A stretch of 64,000 nucleotides of DNA from Pseudonocardia humida (GCF_023898865.1 NZ_JAGSOV010000049.1:16727-80726), one strand, 5' to 3'. Shown: positions 16,769-24,741, counted from the stretch's first letter. The notes: generated from the letters alone by a model not told the origin. A program made the numbers and translations.

Positions 16769-17463
16769 CCGCGCCGGCGCACGCGCCGGCCCCGACGCAC
16801 GTGCAGGACCTCGTCTGGGCCGCGCTCGGCACGGTGCTCGACCCCGAGCTGGACGAGCCGATCACCGACCTCGACTTCGTCGAGTCGTGGTCGGTCTCCC
16901 CGGACGGGGTGGCGACCGTGCGGCTGCGGCTGCCGACGTTCTTCTGCGCGCCGAACTTCTCGTTCCTGATGGTCGCCGACGCGCACGACGCGGTGTCGGC
17001 GGTCCCGGGGGTGGCGCGCGCGGAGGTGACGCTGGCCGACCACCACGCCGCCGACGAGATCAACGGCGGGGTGGCCGCGCAGTCCGGGTTCGTCGCCACG
17101 TTCGGCGCGGAGGCCGTGGCCGAGCTGGACGAGCTGCGCGCCAAGTTCCTGACGAAGGCCGCGTTGGCCGGGCAGGACGGCGTGGCCCGGCCGCTGGTCG
17201 ACCGGGGCGCCACCCCGGAGGACCTCGCGGCGACCACGCTGGGGGCGGTGCCGCCCTCGCCGGAGCTCGACCGGCTGCGCCGTCGCCGGGCCGCCCTCGG
17301 GCTGCCCAGCGGCGACGACGCCCCGCTGCTGATCACCGACGACGGCAGTCCGGTCCCGGTCGGGAGCATCCCGCTGCACCTGCGCCGGGCGCGGTTGCAG
17401 CGGGTCGGGATCGAGACCAACGGGGAGTACTGCAAGAGCCTGCTCAAGACCCGCTACGCCTGA
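16765..17463 (+). CDS. DUF59/MIP18 iron-sulfur (metal-cluster) assembly protein
   Basis: Protein of 232 residues. The N-terminal MIP18/DUF59 domain covers about residues 10-105, with GTVLDPELDEPITDLDFV and the conserved cysteine in LPTFFCAPNFSF. The C-terminal extension ends with NGEYCKSLLKTRYA and carries a second conserved cysteine. This long form is the one I know from propane/mim monooxygenase operons, where it is thought to help mature the metal centre. It is translationally coupled to the amidohydrolase. The monooxygenase itself is not in this window. Confidence 0.88.
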   Translation: MTAPAHAPAPTHVQDLVWAALGTVLDPELDEPITDLDFVESWSVSPDGVATVRLRLPTFFCAPNFSFLMVADAHDAVSAVPGVARAEVTLADHHAADEINGGVAAQSGFVATFGAEAVAELDELRAKFLTKAALAGQDGVARPLVDRGATPEDLAATTLGAVPPSPELDRLRRRRAALGLPSGDDAPLLITDDGSPVPVGSIPLHLRRARLQRVGIETNGEYCKSLLKTRYA

Positions 17464-17545
17464 CCCGGGCTCCGTCGAGAACGAAGTCGTTGCCGTCTTG
17501 GACCGGTCCAACCGACAACGACTTCGTTCTCGACGGTGGGGTCAG
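17461..17545. terminator. Large nested palindrome between convergent genes
   Basis: A perfect 21-bp inverted repeat, 17472-17492 against 17516-17536, with a 23-nt loop that itself holds the 14-bp palindrome TTGGACCGGTCCAA (17498-17511). The outer TGACCC/GGGTCA pair (17461-17466, 17540-17545) extends the symmetry through both stop codons. It is probably a bidirectional terminator, and is far longer than other hairpins here. Confidence 0.75.
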
Positions 17546-18267
17546 GGGCGCGGGCGGGCGGTGAGCAGGTGGAATCGGTTGACCAGTCGGTAGCCGCCGT
17601 CCGGGGTGCGGTACTCGGCGCAGCGCCGCAGGAGCGCCTCGCGGACGGCGGCCGGGCCGGCCACCCGGGCCGCGACCGTGCCGATGCCCGCCGCCAGGAC
17701 CGGGCCCACCAGCGCGTCGGCGTCCGGGTAGTGGAACGGGACGTCCACGTCCTCGGTGGTGATCGGGTGCAGGCCGGCGAGGTCGACCAGCCGGCTGATC
17801 CGGCCCGGCTCGGTGATCGGCAGCGGGTCGCGCCGCGGCGGCGGGCGCGGCGGCAGCCACTGCGCCAGCGCCTCGCCGAACGCACGCAGGTCGCACTCCG
17901 ACTCCCGGCCCCACAGCGTGATCACCACGATCGGCGCGACCGCCGCCGAGCGCCGCAGGATCGAGACCGGGTCGGCCGCGTGCATCAGCAGCTGCACCGC
18001 GGCGACCACGTCGAACGGGCCGGGCGGGGGCTCGTGCGCGTCGCCGACGCGGAACTCGCCCCCGGGGACCCGCGCCGCCGCGGCCGCGACCGCGGCGGGA
18101 TCGGCGTCGATGCCGGTGACCACCGCGCCCCGCTCGGCGGCCGCGGCGGCGAACTCACCGCTGCCGCAGCCCAGGTCGAGCAGCCGGGTGCCCGGGCCGA
18201 CGCCGGCCCGGTCGAGGGCCAGCGCGTGCAGCGGCGCCGCCCAGCCCCGCGGCCCGTCCTGCGCCAC
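17542..18267 (-). CDS. Class I SAM-dependent methyltransferase
   Basis: Methyltransferase of 241 residues. Motif I is LLDLGCGSGEFAAAAAERG and motif II is VVTGIDADPAAVAAAA, with FDVVAAVQLLMHAADP as motif IV. The C-terminal part with ITEPGRISRLVDLAGL resembles the generic Methyltransf_11/25 group. GTG at 18267 lies 8 bp after the stop of the MetE-like gene, so the two are an operon. A longer in-frame run to 19179 lies within the MetE-like gene in another frame and is rejected. The acceptor substrate is unknown. Confidence 0.83.
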   Translation of the reverse strand: MAQDGPRGWAAPLHALALDRAGVGPGTRLLDLGCGSGEFAAAAAERGAVVTGIDADPAAVAAAAARVPGGEFRVGDAHEPPPGPFDVVAAVQLLMHAADPVSILRRSAAVAPIVVITLWGRESECDLRAFGEALAQWLPPRPPPRRDPLPITEPGRISRLVDLAGLHPITTEDVDVPFHYPDADALVGPVLAAGIGTVAARVAGPAAVREALLRRCAEYRTPDGGYRLVNRFHLLTARPRP

Positions 18268-18275
18268 GACGCCGC

Positions 18276-19394
18276 TCAGCCCCAGACGTCCTGCGCGACC
18301 CGCACGATCAGCCGCAGCTTGGCGACCTGGTCGTCGTAGGTCAGCTCGTTGCCCTCCACCGTGGAGGAGAAGCCGCACTGCGGCGACAGGCACAGCTGGT
18401 CGAGCGGGACGTACTTGGCGGCCTCGTCGATGCGGCGCTTGAGCGCGTCGGCGTCCTCCAGCTCGCCGCGCTTGGTGGTGACCAGCCCGAGCACCACCTG
18501 CTTGCCCGGCGGCACGAACCGCAGCGGGGCGAACCCGCCGGAGCGCTCGTCGTCGAACTCGCAGAAGAAGCCGTCCACGGCCAGCTCGCCGAACAGCGCC
18601 TCGGCCACGAAGTCGTAGCCGCCCTCGGCCGCCCACGAGGACCGGAAGTTGCCCCGGCACATGTGGGTGGTGACCTTCATGTCGGCCGGGCGGTCGGCGA
18701 TCGCGGCGTTGATCTGCTTGATGTAGCGCAGGTGCTGGTGGTCGGCGTCCTCGCCGCGGGCGGCCATCTCGGCGCGCTGCGCGGGGTCGTTGAGGTAGGC
18801 CAGCGAGGTGTCGTCGAGCTGCAGGTAGCGGCAGCCCAGCTCGCCCAGCGCGCGGACCTCGTCGGCGTAAGCGGCCGACAAGTCGGACCAGAACTCCTCG
18901 ACGTCGGGGTAGACGGCGCGGTCGATGGCCGCGGTGCCGCCGCGGTAGTGGACCATGCTGGGCGAGGGGATGGTCAGCTTCGGCACCGCCGTCGTGACCG
19001 CGGACCGCAGGTAGCGGAAGTCGTCGGCGAAGATCGGCTCGTCCAGCCGGACCTTCTCCCGGATCGCCAGCCCGGCCGAGGTGAACGCGCCCTCGCCCTG
19101 GGCGTTCACCATCCGCACCCGGATCTGCTCGTCGGTCTTGGCGACCCCGCCCAGCCGGTAGATGAAGTCCATGTGCCACGACGTGCGGCGGAACTCGCCG
19201 TCGGTGGCCGCCTGCAGCCCGACCTCCTCCTGCATGGCCACGGCCTCGGTGATCGCCGAGTCCTCCGCGGCGCGCAGCCCGTCGGCGTCGAGCTCGCCAG
19301 CGGCGAACCGCTCCCGGGCGGCCAGCAGGGCCGGGGGTCGCAACAGGCTGCCGACGTGGTCGGCGCGGAACGGCGCCGCGGTGCGTCCAGACAT
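18276..19394 (-). CDS. MetE-like (cobalamin-independent methionine synthase II family) protein
   Basis: TIM-barrel protein of 372 residues homologous to the C-terminal zinc domain of MetE. The start FRADHVGSLLRPPAL and the internal DGEFRRTSWHMDF, YLQLDDTSLAYL, THMCRGN and LCLSPQCGFSS are hallmarks. His and Cys in THMC and the late Cys are the expected zinc and thiol ligands. The N-terminal half of true MetE is absent, as in the stand-alone family, so the methyl donor is uncertain; demethylation of other substrates is possible. The divergent-strand neighbour 19430 codes for an IclR regulator. Confidence 0.88.
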   Translation of the reverse strand: MSGRTAAPFRADHVGSLLRPPALLAARERFAAGELDADGLRAAEDSAITEAVAMQEEVGLQAATDGEFRRTSWHMDFIYRLGGVAKTDEQIRVRMVNAQGEGAFTSAGLAIREKVRLDEPIFADDFRYLRSAVTTAVPKLTIPSPSMVHYRGGTAAIDRAVYPDVEEFWSDLSAAYADEVRALGELGCRYLQLDDTSLAYLNDPAQRAEMAARGEDADHQHLRYIKQINAAIADRPADMKVTTHMCRGNFRSSWAAEGGYDFVAEALFGELAVDGFFCEFDDERSGGFAPLRFVPPGKQVVLGLVTTKRGELEDADALKRRIDEAAKYVPLDQLCLSPQCGFSSTVEGNELTYDDQVAKLRLIVRVAQDVWG

Positions 19395-19429
19395 GCCCTC
19401 GAACCTAGTGCCCCCCGCCGGAGGGACGC

Positions 19430-20203
19430 TCACCCGACGGGCAGGGCCGCGACCCGGGACCCGGCGCGGCGCACCCCCCGTTCGAGCTCCCACCGGCGGG
19501 CGGCGAAGTCGGCCCGGCTGACCGAGACGCCCAGCCCGGCCACGACCTCGCCGTCGGGCCCGAGCACCGGCACCGCCAGCCCGGCCACGCCTGCCGCGTA
19601 CTCCTCGACCTCGACGGCGACCCCTTCGGCGCGCACCCGGCGCAGCTCCCGGTCGAGCCCGCGGCGGTCGGCGACGGTGTGCGGGGCGAGCGCGGGCAGC
19701 CCGACGCGGCCCAGCAGCTCGGTCAGCCGGGGCCCGCGCAGCCCGGACAGCACCGCCTTGCCGGCCGCGGTGGCGTGCGGGGCCGTCGGCTCGCCCGCCC
19801 GCAGGCCGGGGGCCAGCGGGTGCTCGGGGCAGTCGTCGACGTGCGCCACCACGACGTCGGCGTCGCGGCGGGCGACCAGGTAGGCGGCCGCGCCCAGCTC
19901 CAGGTGCACCTCGTGCAGCACCGTGCGGACGGCGGCCGGCGGGCGCACCTGCTCGGCCAGGCTGTGCTGCAGCTCGGCCACCCGGTAGCCCAGGCCGTAG
20001 CCGCGCACCTCGTGCAACCGCACCAGGTAGCCCTGCTCGACCAGCGTGCCCAGCGCGCGGTAGACCGTGGGCAGGGGGCAGCCGAGCCTGCGGGCGATCG
20101 CCTTCGGGGTGATCCCGTCGCCCGCGGCGGCCACCGCCTCCATGATCCGCAACGCGCGGGTGACCGACGACGCTGCTGCCACGCCTGCCAGTGTTGGGTA
20201 CAA
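19430..20203 (-). CDS. IclR family transcriptional regulator
   Basis: Regulator of 257 residues. The winged helix-turn-helix spans about residues 12-65, with RLGCPLPTVYRALGTLVEQG as the recognition part. The IclR effector domain follows, including TAAGKAVLSGL and the late GLAVPVLGPDGEVVAGLGV. The start is a TTG at 20203, chosen because GGAGG sits 6 bp upstream; a GTG at 20182 is the alternative. It lies 35 bp upstream of the MetE-like gene on the same strand and probably controls that operon. Confidence 0.9.
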   Translation of the reverse strand: MYPTLAGVAAASSVTRALRIMEAVAAAGDGITPKAIARRLGCPLPTVYRALGTLVEQGYLVRLHEVRGYGLGYRVAELQHSLAEQVRPPAAVRTVLHEVHLELGAAAYLVARRDADVVVAHVDDCPEHPLAPGLRAGEPTAPHATAAGKAVLSGLRGPRLTELLGRVGLPALAPHTVADRRGLDRELRRVRAEGVAVEVEEYAAGVAGLAVPVLGPDGEVVAGLGVSVSRADFAARRWELERGVRRAGSRVAALPVG

Positions 20204-20241
20204 CGGTCACCTCCGCACCCACCTACCGAACGGGATATTCG

Positions 20242-20316
20242 ATGAGCGAGCTTGCGAGCGGATCATCAGCACAGCGCTTGCGCGAAGCGCCGGCCGAGCT
20301 CTGCGAGGTCGGGTGA
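20242..20316 (+). CDS. 24-codon mini-ORF in a repeat-like leader, coupled to the DUF2630 gene
   Basis: ATG at 20242 opens MSELASGSSAQRLREAPAEL and stops at TGA 20314-20316, sharing one base with the next ATG. Its first nine bases (ATGAGCGAG) are identical to the start of the following gene. The segment includes a 6-bp hairpin, GCGCTT/AAGCGC, around GCGCG. Leaders of this wording recur in actinomycete genomes as far as I recall, so it is probably a dispersed repeat rather than a protein gene. Confidence 0.35.
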   Translation: MSELASGSSAQRLREAPAELCEVG

Positions 20317-20570
20317 TGAGCGAGCCGACGGACGACGCCGCACTGCACCGGCGCATCGACGAACTGGTGGCCGAGGAGCACCGGCTGGAGCGCGCGCACG
20401 TCGGCACCCCGCTCTCCGACGACGAGCAGGCCAAGCTGGCCGACATGGGCGTGCAGCTCGACCGGCTGTGGGACCTGCTGCGCCAGCGCGACGCCCGGCG
20501 CCGGGCCGGCCTCGACCCGGACGAGGCCCAGGAGCGCCCGGGGGGCGTCGTCGAGGGCTACCAGCAGTAG
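20316..20570 (+). CDS. DUF2630 family small protein
   Basis: Acidic helical protein of 84 residues. The core IDELVAEEHRLERAH and QLDRLWDLLRQRDARRRAG are the conserved features of DUF2630, small actinobacterial proteins of unknown function. It is likely a coiled-coil dimer. ATG at 20316 has GAGG about 9 bp upstream and overlaps the stop of the mini-ORF. No other gene appears to be in its transcript. Confidence 0.85.
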   Translation: MSEPTDDAALHRRIDELVAEEHRLERAHVGTPLSDDEQAKLADMGVQLDRLWDLLRQRDARRRAGLDPDEAQERPGGVVEGYQQ

Positions 20571-20701
20571 CCGGCGGCGCTCCCCGCGGGGGCCGCCGCC
20601 GACCTTCCCGGCGGCGGCTTCCCGCCATGATCACTCTCACACCGGCGGGCCGGGACCGTCCTGAGTGGCCGGATCGACCCCCGCTGGGCCAGCATCGAGG
20701 C

Positions 20702-21319
20702 ATGCAGGTCACCCCGCTCACCCCCGAGCGGCTCGTCGACGAGGTCGTCGGGCTGGTCGAGGCCAGGTCGCAGCGGGTGCGCGTGGCGCTGGACGGCCCG
20801 CGGCCCACCGGGCCCGTCGAGCTGGCCCGGCGCGCGGCCGAAGCACTGACCGCGCGTGGCCGGGCCGCAGTCGTCGTGGACGCGGACGACTTCCTGCGCC
20901 CGGCGTCGGTGCGCCTGGAGTACGGCCGCGAGGATCCCGACGAGCTGCTCGACGGCTGGCTGGACGTCGCGGGCCTGCGCCGCGAGGTGCTCGAACCGGC
21001 CGCCCCGGACGGCTCGGGGCGGGTGCTGCCGCGGCTGTGGAACGCCGCCGCCGACCGCGCCTACCGCGACCGGTACGTGCAGCTGCCCGCCGACGGCGTG
21101 GTGCTGCTGGCCGGGGCCCTGCTGCTGGGGCGCGGGCTGCCGCTGGACGCGGCGGTGCACCTGCGGATGAGCGGACCGGCCCTGCGCCGCGGATTGCCAC
21201 CCGAACTGTTGTGGACGGTTCCGGCGCACGAGCGCTACGCGCGGGAGAATGACCCCGAGGGGATCGCCGAGCTGGTGGTCCTCGCCGACCATCCGGACCG
21301 ACCGGCGGTGCGGAGGTGA
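20702..21319 (+). CDS. Uridine-kinase-like protein with a degenerate P-loop
   Basis: Protein of 205 residues with the layout of actinobacterial uridine kinase-like proteins: VRVALDGP start, VVVDADDFLRP (Walker B-like), RYVQLPADGVVLLAGALLL and a C-terminal HERYARENDPEGIAELVV. The expected Walker A G-x4-G-K-[ST] reads DGPRPTGPVELA, so the lysine and serine/threonine are missing. It is therefore unlikely to bind ATP in the usual way. The ATG at 20702 has no obvious ribosome site. No neighbour explains its role. Confidence 0.75.
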   Translation: MQVTPLTPERLVDEVVGLVEARSQRVRVALDGPRPTGPVELARRAAEALTARGRAAVVVDADDFLRPASVRLEYGREDPDELLDGWLDVAGLRREVLEPAAPDGSGRVLPRLWNAAADRAYRDRYVQLPADGVVLLAGALLLGRGLPLDAAVHLRMSGPALRRGLPPELLWTVPAHERYARENDPEGIAELVVLADHPDRPAVRR

Positions 21320-21343
21320 AGGAGGCTAAGAAGAAGGTGGTGC

Positions 21344-21429
21344 TGGTGGGCGAGGAGGGAGTTGAACCCTCACGTCCTTTCGGACACACGGACCTGAACC
21401 GTGCGCGTCTGCCATTCCGCCACTCGCCC
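21344..21429 (-). tRNA. tRNA-Leu (CAG)
   Basis: Read on the minus strand, acceptor GGGCGAG pairs with CTCGCCC; the anticodon loop is T-T-C-A-G-G-T (CAG). A long variable arm (TGTCCGAAAGGACG) marks it as a class II leucine tRNA. The T loop is GTTCAACTC, and discriminator A and CCA are encoded. Length 86 nt. Confidence 0.96.
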
Positions 21430-21561
21430 TGACGGGGAAGAAGCTAGCACGCCGCCCGGAGGGGCCTCGAAGGGGCCCCGTGTCGGGCGGCGACAAGGCG
21501 CTGGATAGCACAGATACGATCGGGGCTGTCAGCAACACGCCGAGGGAACGGAGGAAGATCG

Positions 21562-22755
21562 TTGGGTCGCGTCGACAGGTTCGAGCGCCGTCTGCAAGGG
21601 ATGGTGGGCGATGCCTTCGCGCGGGTTTTCGGTGGCAGCGTCGTCCCGCAAGAAGTGATGGGCGCGCTGCTCAGGGAGGCCGAGGACCACATCGAGGAGC
21701 TCGCCGGAGGACGCCTGCTGGCGCCCAACCGGTACACCGTGCTGCTCGGACCGACCGATCTTGCCCGCATGGCGGGCGACCACCAGGCGGAGATCGTGAA
21801 CTCGCTGTCCACCTCGGTCGCCGAGCAACTCGCCGACCAGGGGTGGGACACCTACGGCGAGGTCGTAGTCTTTCTGGAGCGCTCCGATGCGCTGCACACG
21901 GGACAGTTCCGCACCCGCTCATCCGTGGACCCCGACGCCTCCCGCCGGGACGCCATCCGAGCACGCGACGCAGGAGAAGCACCCATGAGCCAGCAACCGG
22001 GCCACCCCGAGGAGAACGGGCAGTACGGCTACGACCGTGGCGCCCCCGGCGGATACGGGCAGCAGACGTACGCCCCGCCCGCCTACGACCAGCGAGGGGG
22101 GTACGACCAGGGCGCCCAGCAGGGGTACGACCAGCAGGGCTACGGCCAGCAGGGCGGTTACCCGCAGCAGGGCGGCTATGGGGGCCAGCAGGGCGGCGGC
22201 TACGGCGGCCAGCAGCAGCCCGGCTACGGCCAGCCCGGCTACGGCGGCCAGCCCGGCGGCGGCTACCCCCCGCAGCCCGGCTACGACCAGGGCTACGGCC
22301 AGCAGGGCGGCGGCTACGGCGGCCAGCAGCAGGGCTACGCCCCCGGCGGCTACGACCAGGGCTACGGCCAGCAGGGCGGCGGCTACGGCCAGCAGGGCGG
22401 CTACGGCCAGCAGGCGCCGTACGACCAGGGCTACGACGCCGGCTACGACCAGGGCGGCTACGGCGGCTACGGGTCGGCCTCGCTGAGCCTGGACGACGGC
22501 TCGGGCCGCACGTTCGACCTGACCCCCGGCACGCACGTCATCGGCCGCGGCCAGGACTCGTCGTTCCGGCTCCCGGACACCGGTGTCTCCCGGCGCCACC
22601 TGGAGATCAACTGGGACGGCCGGACCGCCACGCTGAACGACCTCGGGTCCACCAACGGCACCACGGTGAACGGCAACCCGGTCCAGACCTGGCAGCTCAA
22701 CGACGGTGACGTCATCCGGGTGGGCCATTCGAGCCTGGTCTTCCGCACCCGGTAA
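21562..22755 (+). CDS. fhaA: FHA domain protein FhaA (DUF3662 + FHA)
   Basis: Phosphothreonine-binding adaptor of 397 residues, a substrate and partner of PknA/PknB in peptidoglycan regulation. The N-terminal DUF3662 domain (about 1-115) starts with VDRFERRLQGMVGDAF. Residues 142-305 are a low-complexity Gln/Gly/Tyr repeat (GYGQQGG type). The C-terminal FHA domain (306-397) has V-I-G-R-G, V-S-R-R-H and G-S-T-N-G-T. The start is TTG at 21562 with GGAGGAA upstream. A possible -10, TACGAT (21515-21520), lies between it and the tRNA. It heads the signalling operon. Confidence 0.95.
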   Translation: MGRVDRFERRLQGMVGDAFARVFGGSVVPQEVMGALLREAEDHIEELAGGRLLAPNRYTVLLGPTDLARMAGDHQAEIVNSLSTSVAEQLADQGWDTYGEVVVFLERSDALHTGQFRTRSSVDPDASRRDAIRARDAGEAPMSQQPGHPEENGQYGYDRGAPGGYGQQTYAPPAYDQRGGYDQGAQQGYDQQGYGQQGGYPQQGGYGGQQGGGYGGQQQPGYGQPGYGGQPGGGYPPQPGYDQGYGQQGGGYGGQQQGYAPGGYDQGYGQQGGGYGQQGGYGQQAPYDQGYDAGYDQGGYGGYGSASLSLDDGSGRTFDLTPGTHVIGRGQDSSFRLPDTGVSRRHLEINWDGRTATLNDLGSTNGTTVNGNPVQTWQLNDGDVIRVGHSSLVFRTR

Positions 22756-22820
22756 CAATCCGCGTGCGGCGGGTAGGGGAGGATCGATCGACCCACGGAA
22801 CAGATCGGAGTTGGCGGCGA

Positions 22821-23282
22821 GTGCTGCCGGAGTTGGTGCTGCAGCTGACCAGGGCGGGCTTCCTCGCCCTGCTCTGGCTGTTCGTGCTCGTCGCGCTCCG
22901 CGTGGTGCGGTCGGACCTCTACGCGGCTTCCGGTCTGCGCGCGCTGGTACCCGGCGGTGGTCGGGCGAACGCCCGCACCGGGCGCGGGCGCACGCCCCGG
23001 CAGTTGATCGTCACCGCCGGCGCGCTGGCCGGCACGAGGATCACGTTGGACTCCCGGCCGATCCTGATCGGCCGGGCCGATGACTCGACCCTCGTGCTCG
23101 ACGACGACTACGCGTCGACCCGGCACGCGCGCATCGCGCAGCAGGGCGAGGAGTGGTACGTCGAGGACCTCGGGTCCACCAACGGCACGTACCTCGACCG
23201 GGCTAAGGTCACCGGACCCACGCGGGTGCCCCTCGGGGTACCCGTCCGTATCGGCAAGACGGTGATCGAGCTGCGGTCATGA
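22821..23282 (+). CDS. fhaB: FHA domain membrane protein FhaB (FipA)
   Basis: Protein of 153 residues with an N-terminal transmembrane helix (TRAGFLALLWLFVLVALRVV), a short basic linker and a C-terminal FHA domain with L-I-G-R-A, YASTRHARI and G-S-T-N-G-T. In mycobacteria the orthologue links PknA signalling to division. GTG at 22821 aligns with the known N-terminus LVLQLTRAG; an upstream GTG at 22764 would add an unconserved extension. Its stop overlaps the ATG of a mini-ORF that leads into pstP. Confidence 0.93.
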   Translation: MLPELVLQLTRAGFLALLWLFVLVALRVVRSDLYAASGLRALVPGGGRANARTGRGRTPRQLIVTAGALAGTRITLDSRPILIGRADDSTLVLDDDYASTRHARIAQQGEEWYVEDLGSTNGTYLDRAKVTGPTRVPLGVPVRIGKTVIELRS

Positions 23283-23353
23283 GCAGGACTACGCCGCGCG
23301 GCCCAACCAGGGCGCGCCTACCCACCGGACCCACGGGCGGAGCGCCGAGATGA
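23279..23353 (+). CDS. 24-codon mini-ORF bridging fhaB and pstP
   Basis: ATG 23279 overlaps the fhaB stop (ATGA), and its own TGA (23351-23353) overlaps the pstP ATG (23350), again as ATGA. The encoded peptide, beginning MSRTTPRGPTRARLP, is Arg/Pro-rich and resembles no protein. The double overlap would let ribosomes pass from fhaB to pstP without a gap, suggesting a coupling function. Confidence 0.35.
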   Translation: MSRTTPRGPTRARLPTGPTGGAPR

Positions 23354-24741
23354 CGCTTGTGCTGCGCTACTCGGCCCGCAGCGACCGCGGGCTCGTCCGC
23401 CAGAACAACCAGGACGCCGTGTACGCCGGTCCCCGGCTGCTCGCGCTCGCCGATGGCATGGGCGGTCACGCCGCGGGCGAGGTCGCCTCCTCGCTGGTGA
23501 TCACCGCACTGGCCCAGCTCGACGAGGACACCCCGGGCGACGACCTGCTGGGCTCCCTCCACGACGCCACCGCCCAGGGCAACGCGGCCATCACCCGGCA
23601 CGTGGCCGAGTCCCCCGACCTGGAGGGCATGGGCACCACGCTCACCGCCATCCTGTTCGCGGGGTCCCGACTCGGCCTGGTGCACGTCGGCGACTCGCGC
23701 GCCTACCAGCTGCGCGAGGGCGTGCTCTCCCAGATCACGAAGGACGACACGTTCGTCCAGTCGCTGATCGACGAGGGCCGCATCACCGAGGAGGAGGCGC
23801 ACACGCACCCGCAGCGATCGCTGCTGCTGCGCGCCATCACCGGCCAGGACGTCGACCCCTCGCTGACCATCCGCGAGGCCCGCGCGGGCGACCGCTACCT
23901 GCTCTGCTCGGACGGGCTGTCCGGGGTGGTCAGCGACGAGACCCTGCAGGACACGCTGCAGGCATACCGCGACCCGCGCGAGTGCGCCGACCGGATGATC
24001 GAGCTCGCGCTGCGCGGCGGCGGTCCGGACAACGTCACCTGCATCGTCGCCGACGTCGTGGACATCGACTTCGGCGAGGACGACCCGATCATGGGCGGCT
24101 CGGTCGGCGGCGGCATGGACGACGGCCCGCAGCCCGACTCCCCCGCGGCCCGAGCCTCCGCGGCCACCATGACCCGCCCCGCACCGCGGGTGGTCGCGCC
24201 GGTCGCGCCGGCGGTGGCACCGCGCAGCCGGTGGCGCCTGCAGCTGGCCGTGCTGGTCGCCGTGGCGCTGATCCTGCTGGTCGGCGGCGGCGCGCTGGCC
24301 CGGCTGTGGGTGCTCCAGCAGTACTACGTCGGGGCCGACGCCGAGCAGGTCGCCATCTACCAGGGCGTGCGCGGCGACGTGCTGGGCATCCCGCTGCACC
24401 AGGTCGCCGAGCGCAGCGACCTCGCGCTGGTGTCGCTGCCCGAGGCCGACCGCAGCGCCGTGCAGGACGGCATCGGCAGCTCCGACGGCCTCGACGGCGC
24501 CCGCAGCGTGGTCGAGCGGTTGCGCAACCGGATGCTGCCGCCCTGCTCGGAGCTGGTGCCGCCGGTTCCCTCGGTGGTCGTGGCACCGACCCTCACCCCG
24601 GCCCCCGGGCTCCCGCCGGCCGGCGACCCGAACGCCCTGCCCCCCACCGGCCCGGTGGTCCCGACCACCCCGCCCGTCGAACTCACGCCGCTGCCCCAGC
24701 AGACGCCCGAGCCCGGGCAGAACTGCAGGCCGGAGAGCTGA
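23350..24741 (+). CDS. pstP: Serine/threonine protein phosphatase PstP (PP2C)
   Basis: Membrane phosphatase of 463 residues that reverses PknA/PknB phosphorylation. The PP2C domain (about 1-240) has the metal-binding ADGMGGHAAGE, VGDSRAYQLR, CSDGLSGVVSD and GGPDNVTCIVADV motifs. A single transmembrane helix is at about 296-316, and the extracellular tail is Pro/Thr-rich. Its stop overlaps the rodA start by one base (TGATG). Confidence 0.96.
   Translation: MTLVLRYSARSDRGLVRQNNQDAVYAGPRLLALADGMGGHAAGEVASSLVITALAQLDEDTPGDDLLGSLHDATAQGNAAITRHVAESPDLEGMGTTLTAILFAGSRLGLVHVGDSRAYQLREGVLSQITKDDTFVQSLIDEGRITEEEAHTHPQRSLLLRAITGQDVDPSLTIREARAGDRYLLCSDGLSGVVSDETLQDTLQAYRDPRECADRMIELALRGGGPDNVTCIVADVVDIDFGEDDPIMGGSVGGGMDDGPQPDSPAARASAATMTRPAPRVVAPVAPAVAPRSRWRLQLAVLVAVALILLVGGGALARLWVLQQYYVGADAEQVAIYQGVRGDVLGIPLHQVAERSDLALVSLPEADRSAVQDGIGSSDGLDGARSVVERLRNRMLPPCSELVPPVPSVVVAPTLTPAPGLPPAGDPNALPPTGPVVPTTPPVELTPLPQQTPEPGQNCRPES

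Noticed and set aside
17542..19179. A 545-codon frame joining the methyltransferase to upstream sequence
   Set aside because: Upstream of 18267 the frame is a shadow of the MetE-like gene; a GTG start 8 bp after that gene's stop fits better.
18276..20203. Riboswitch (SAM or cobalamin type) for the MetE-like gene
   Set aside because: Only 35 bp separate the MetE-like gene from the IclR gene, too short for such an element, and no conserved core was seen.
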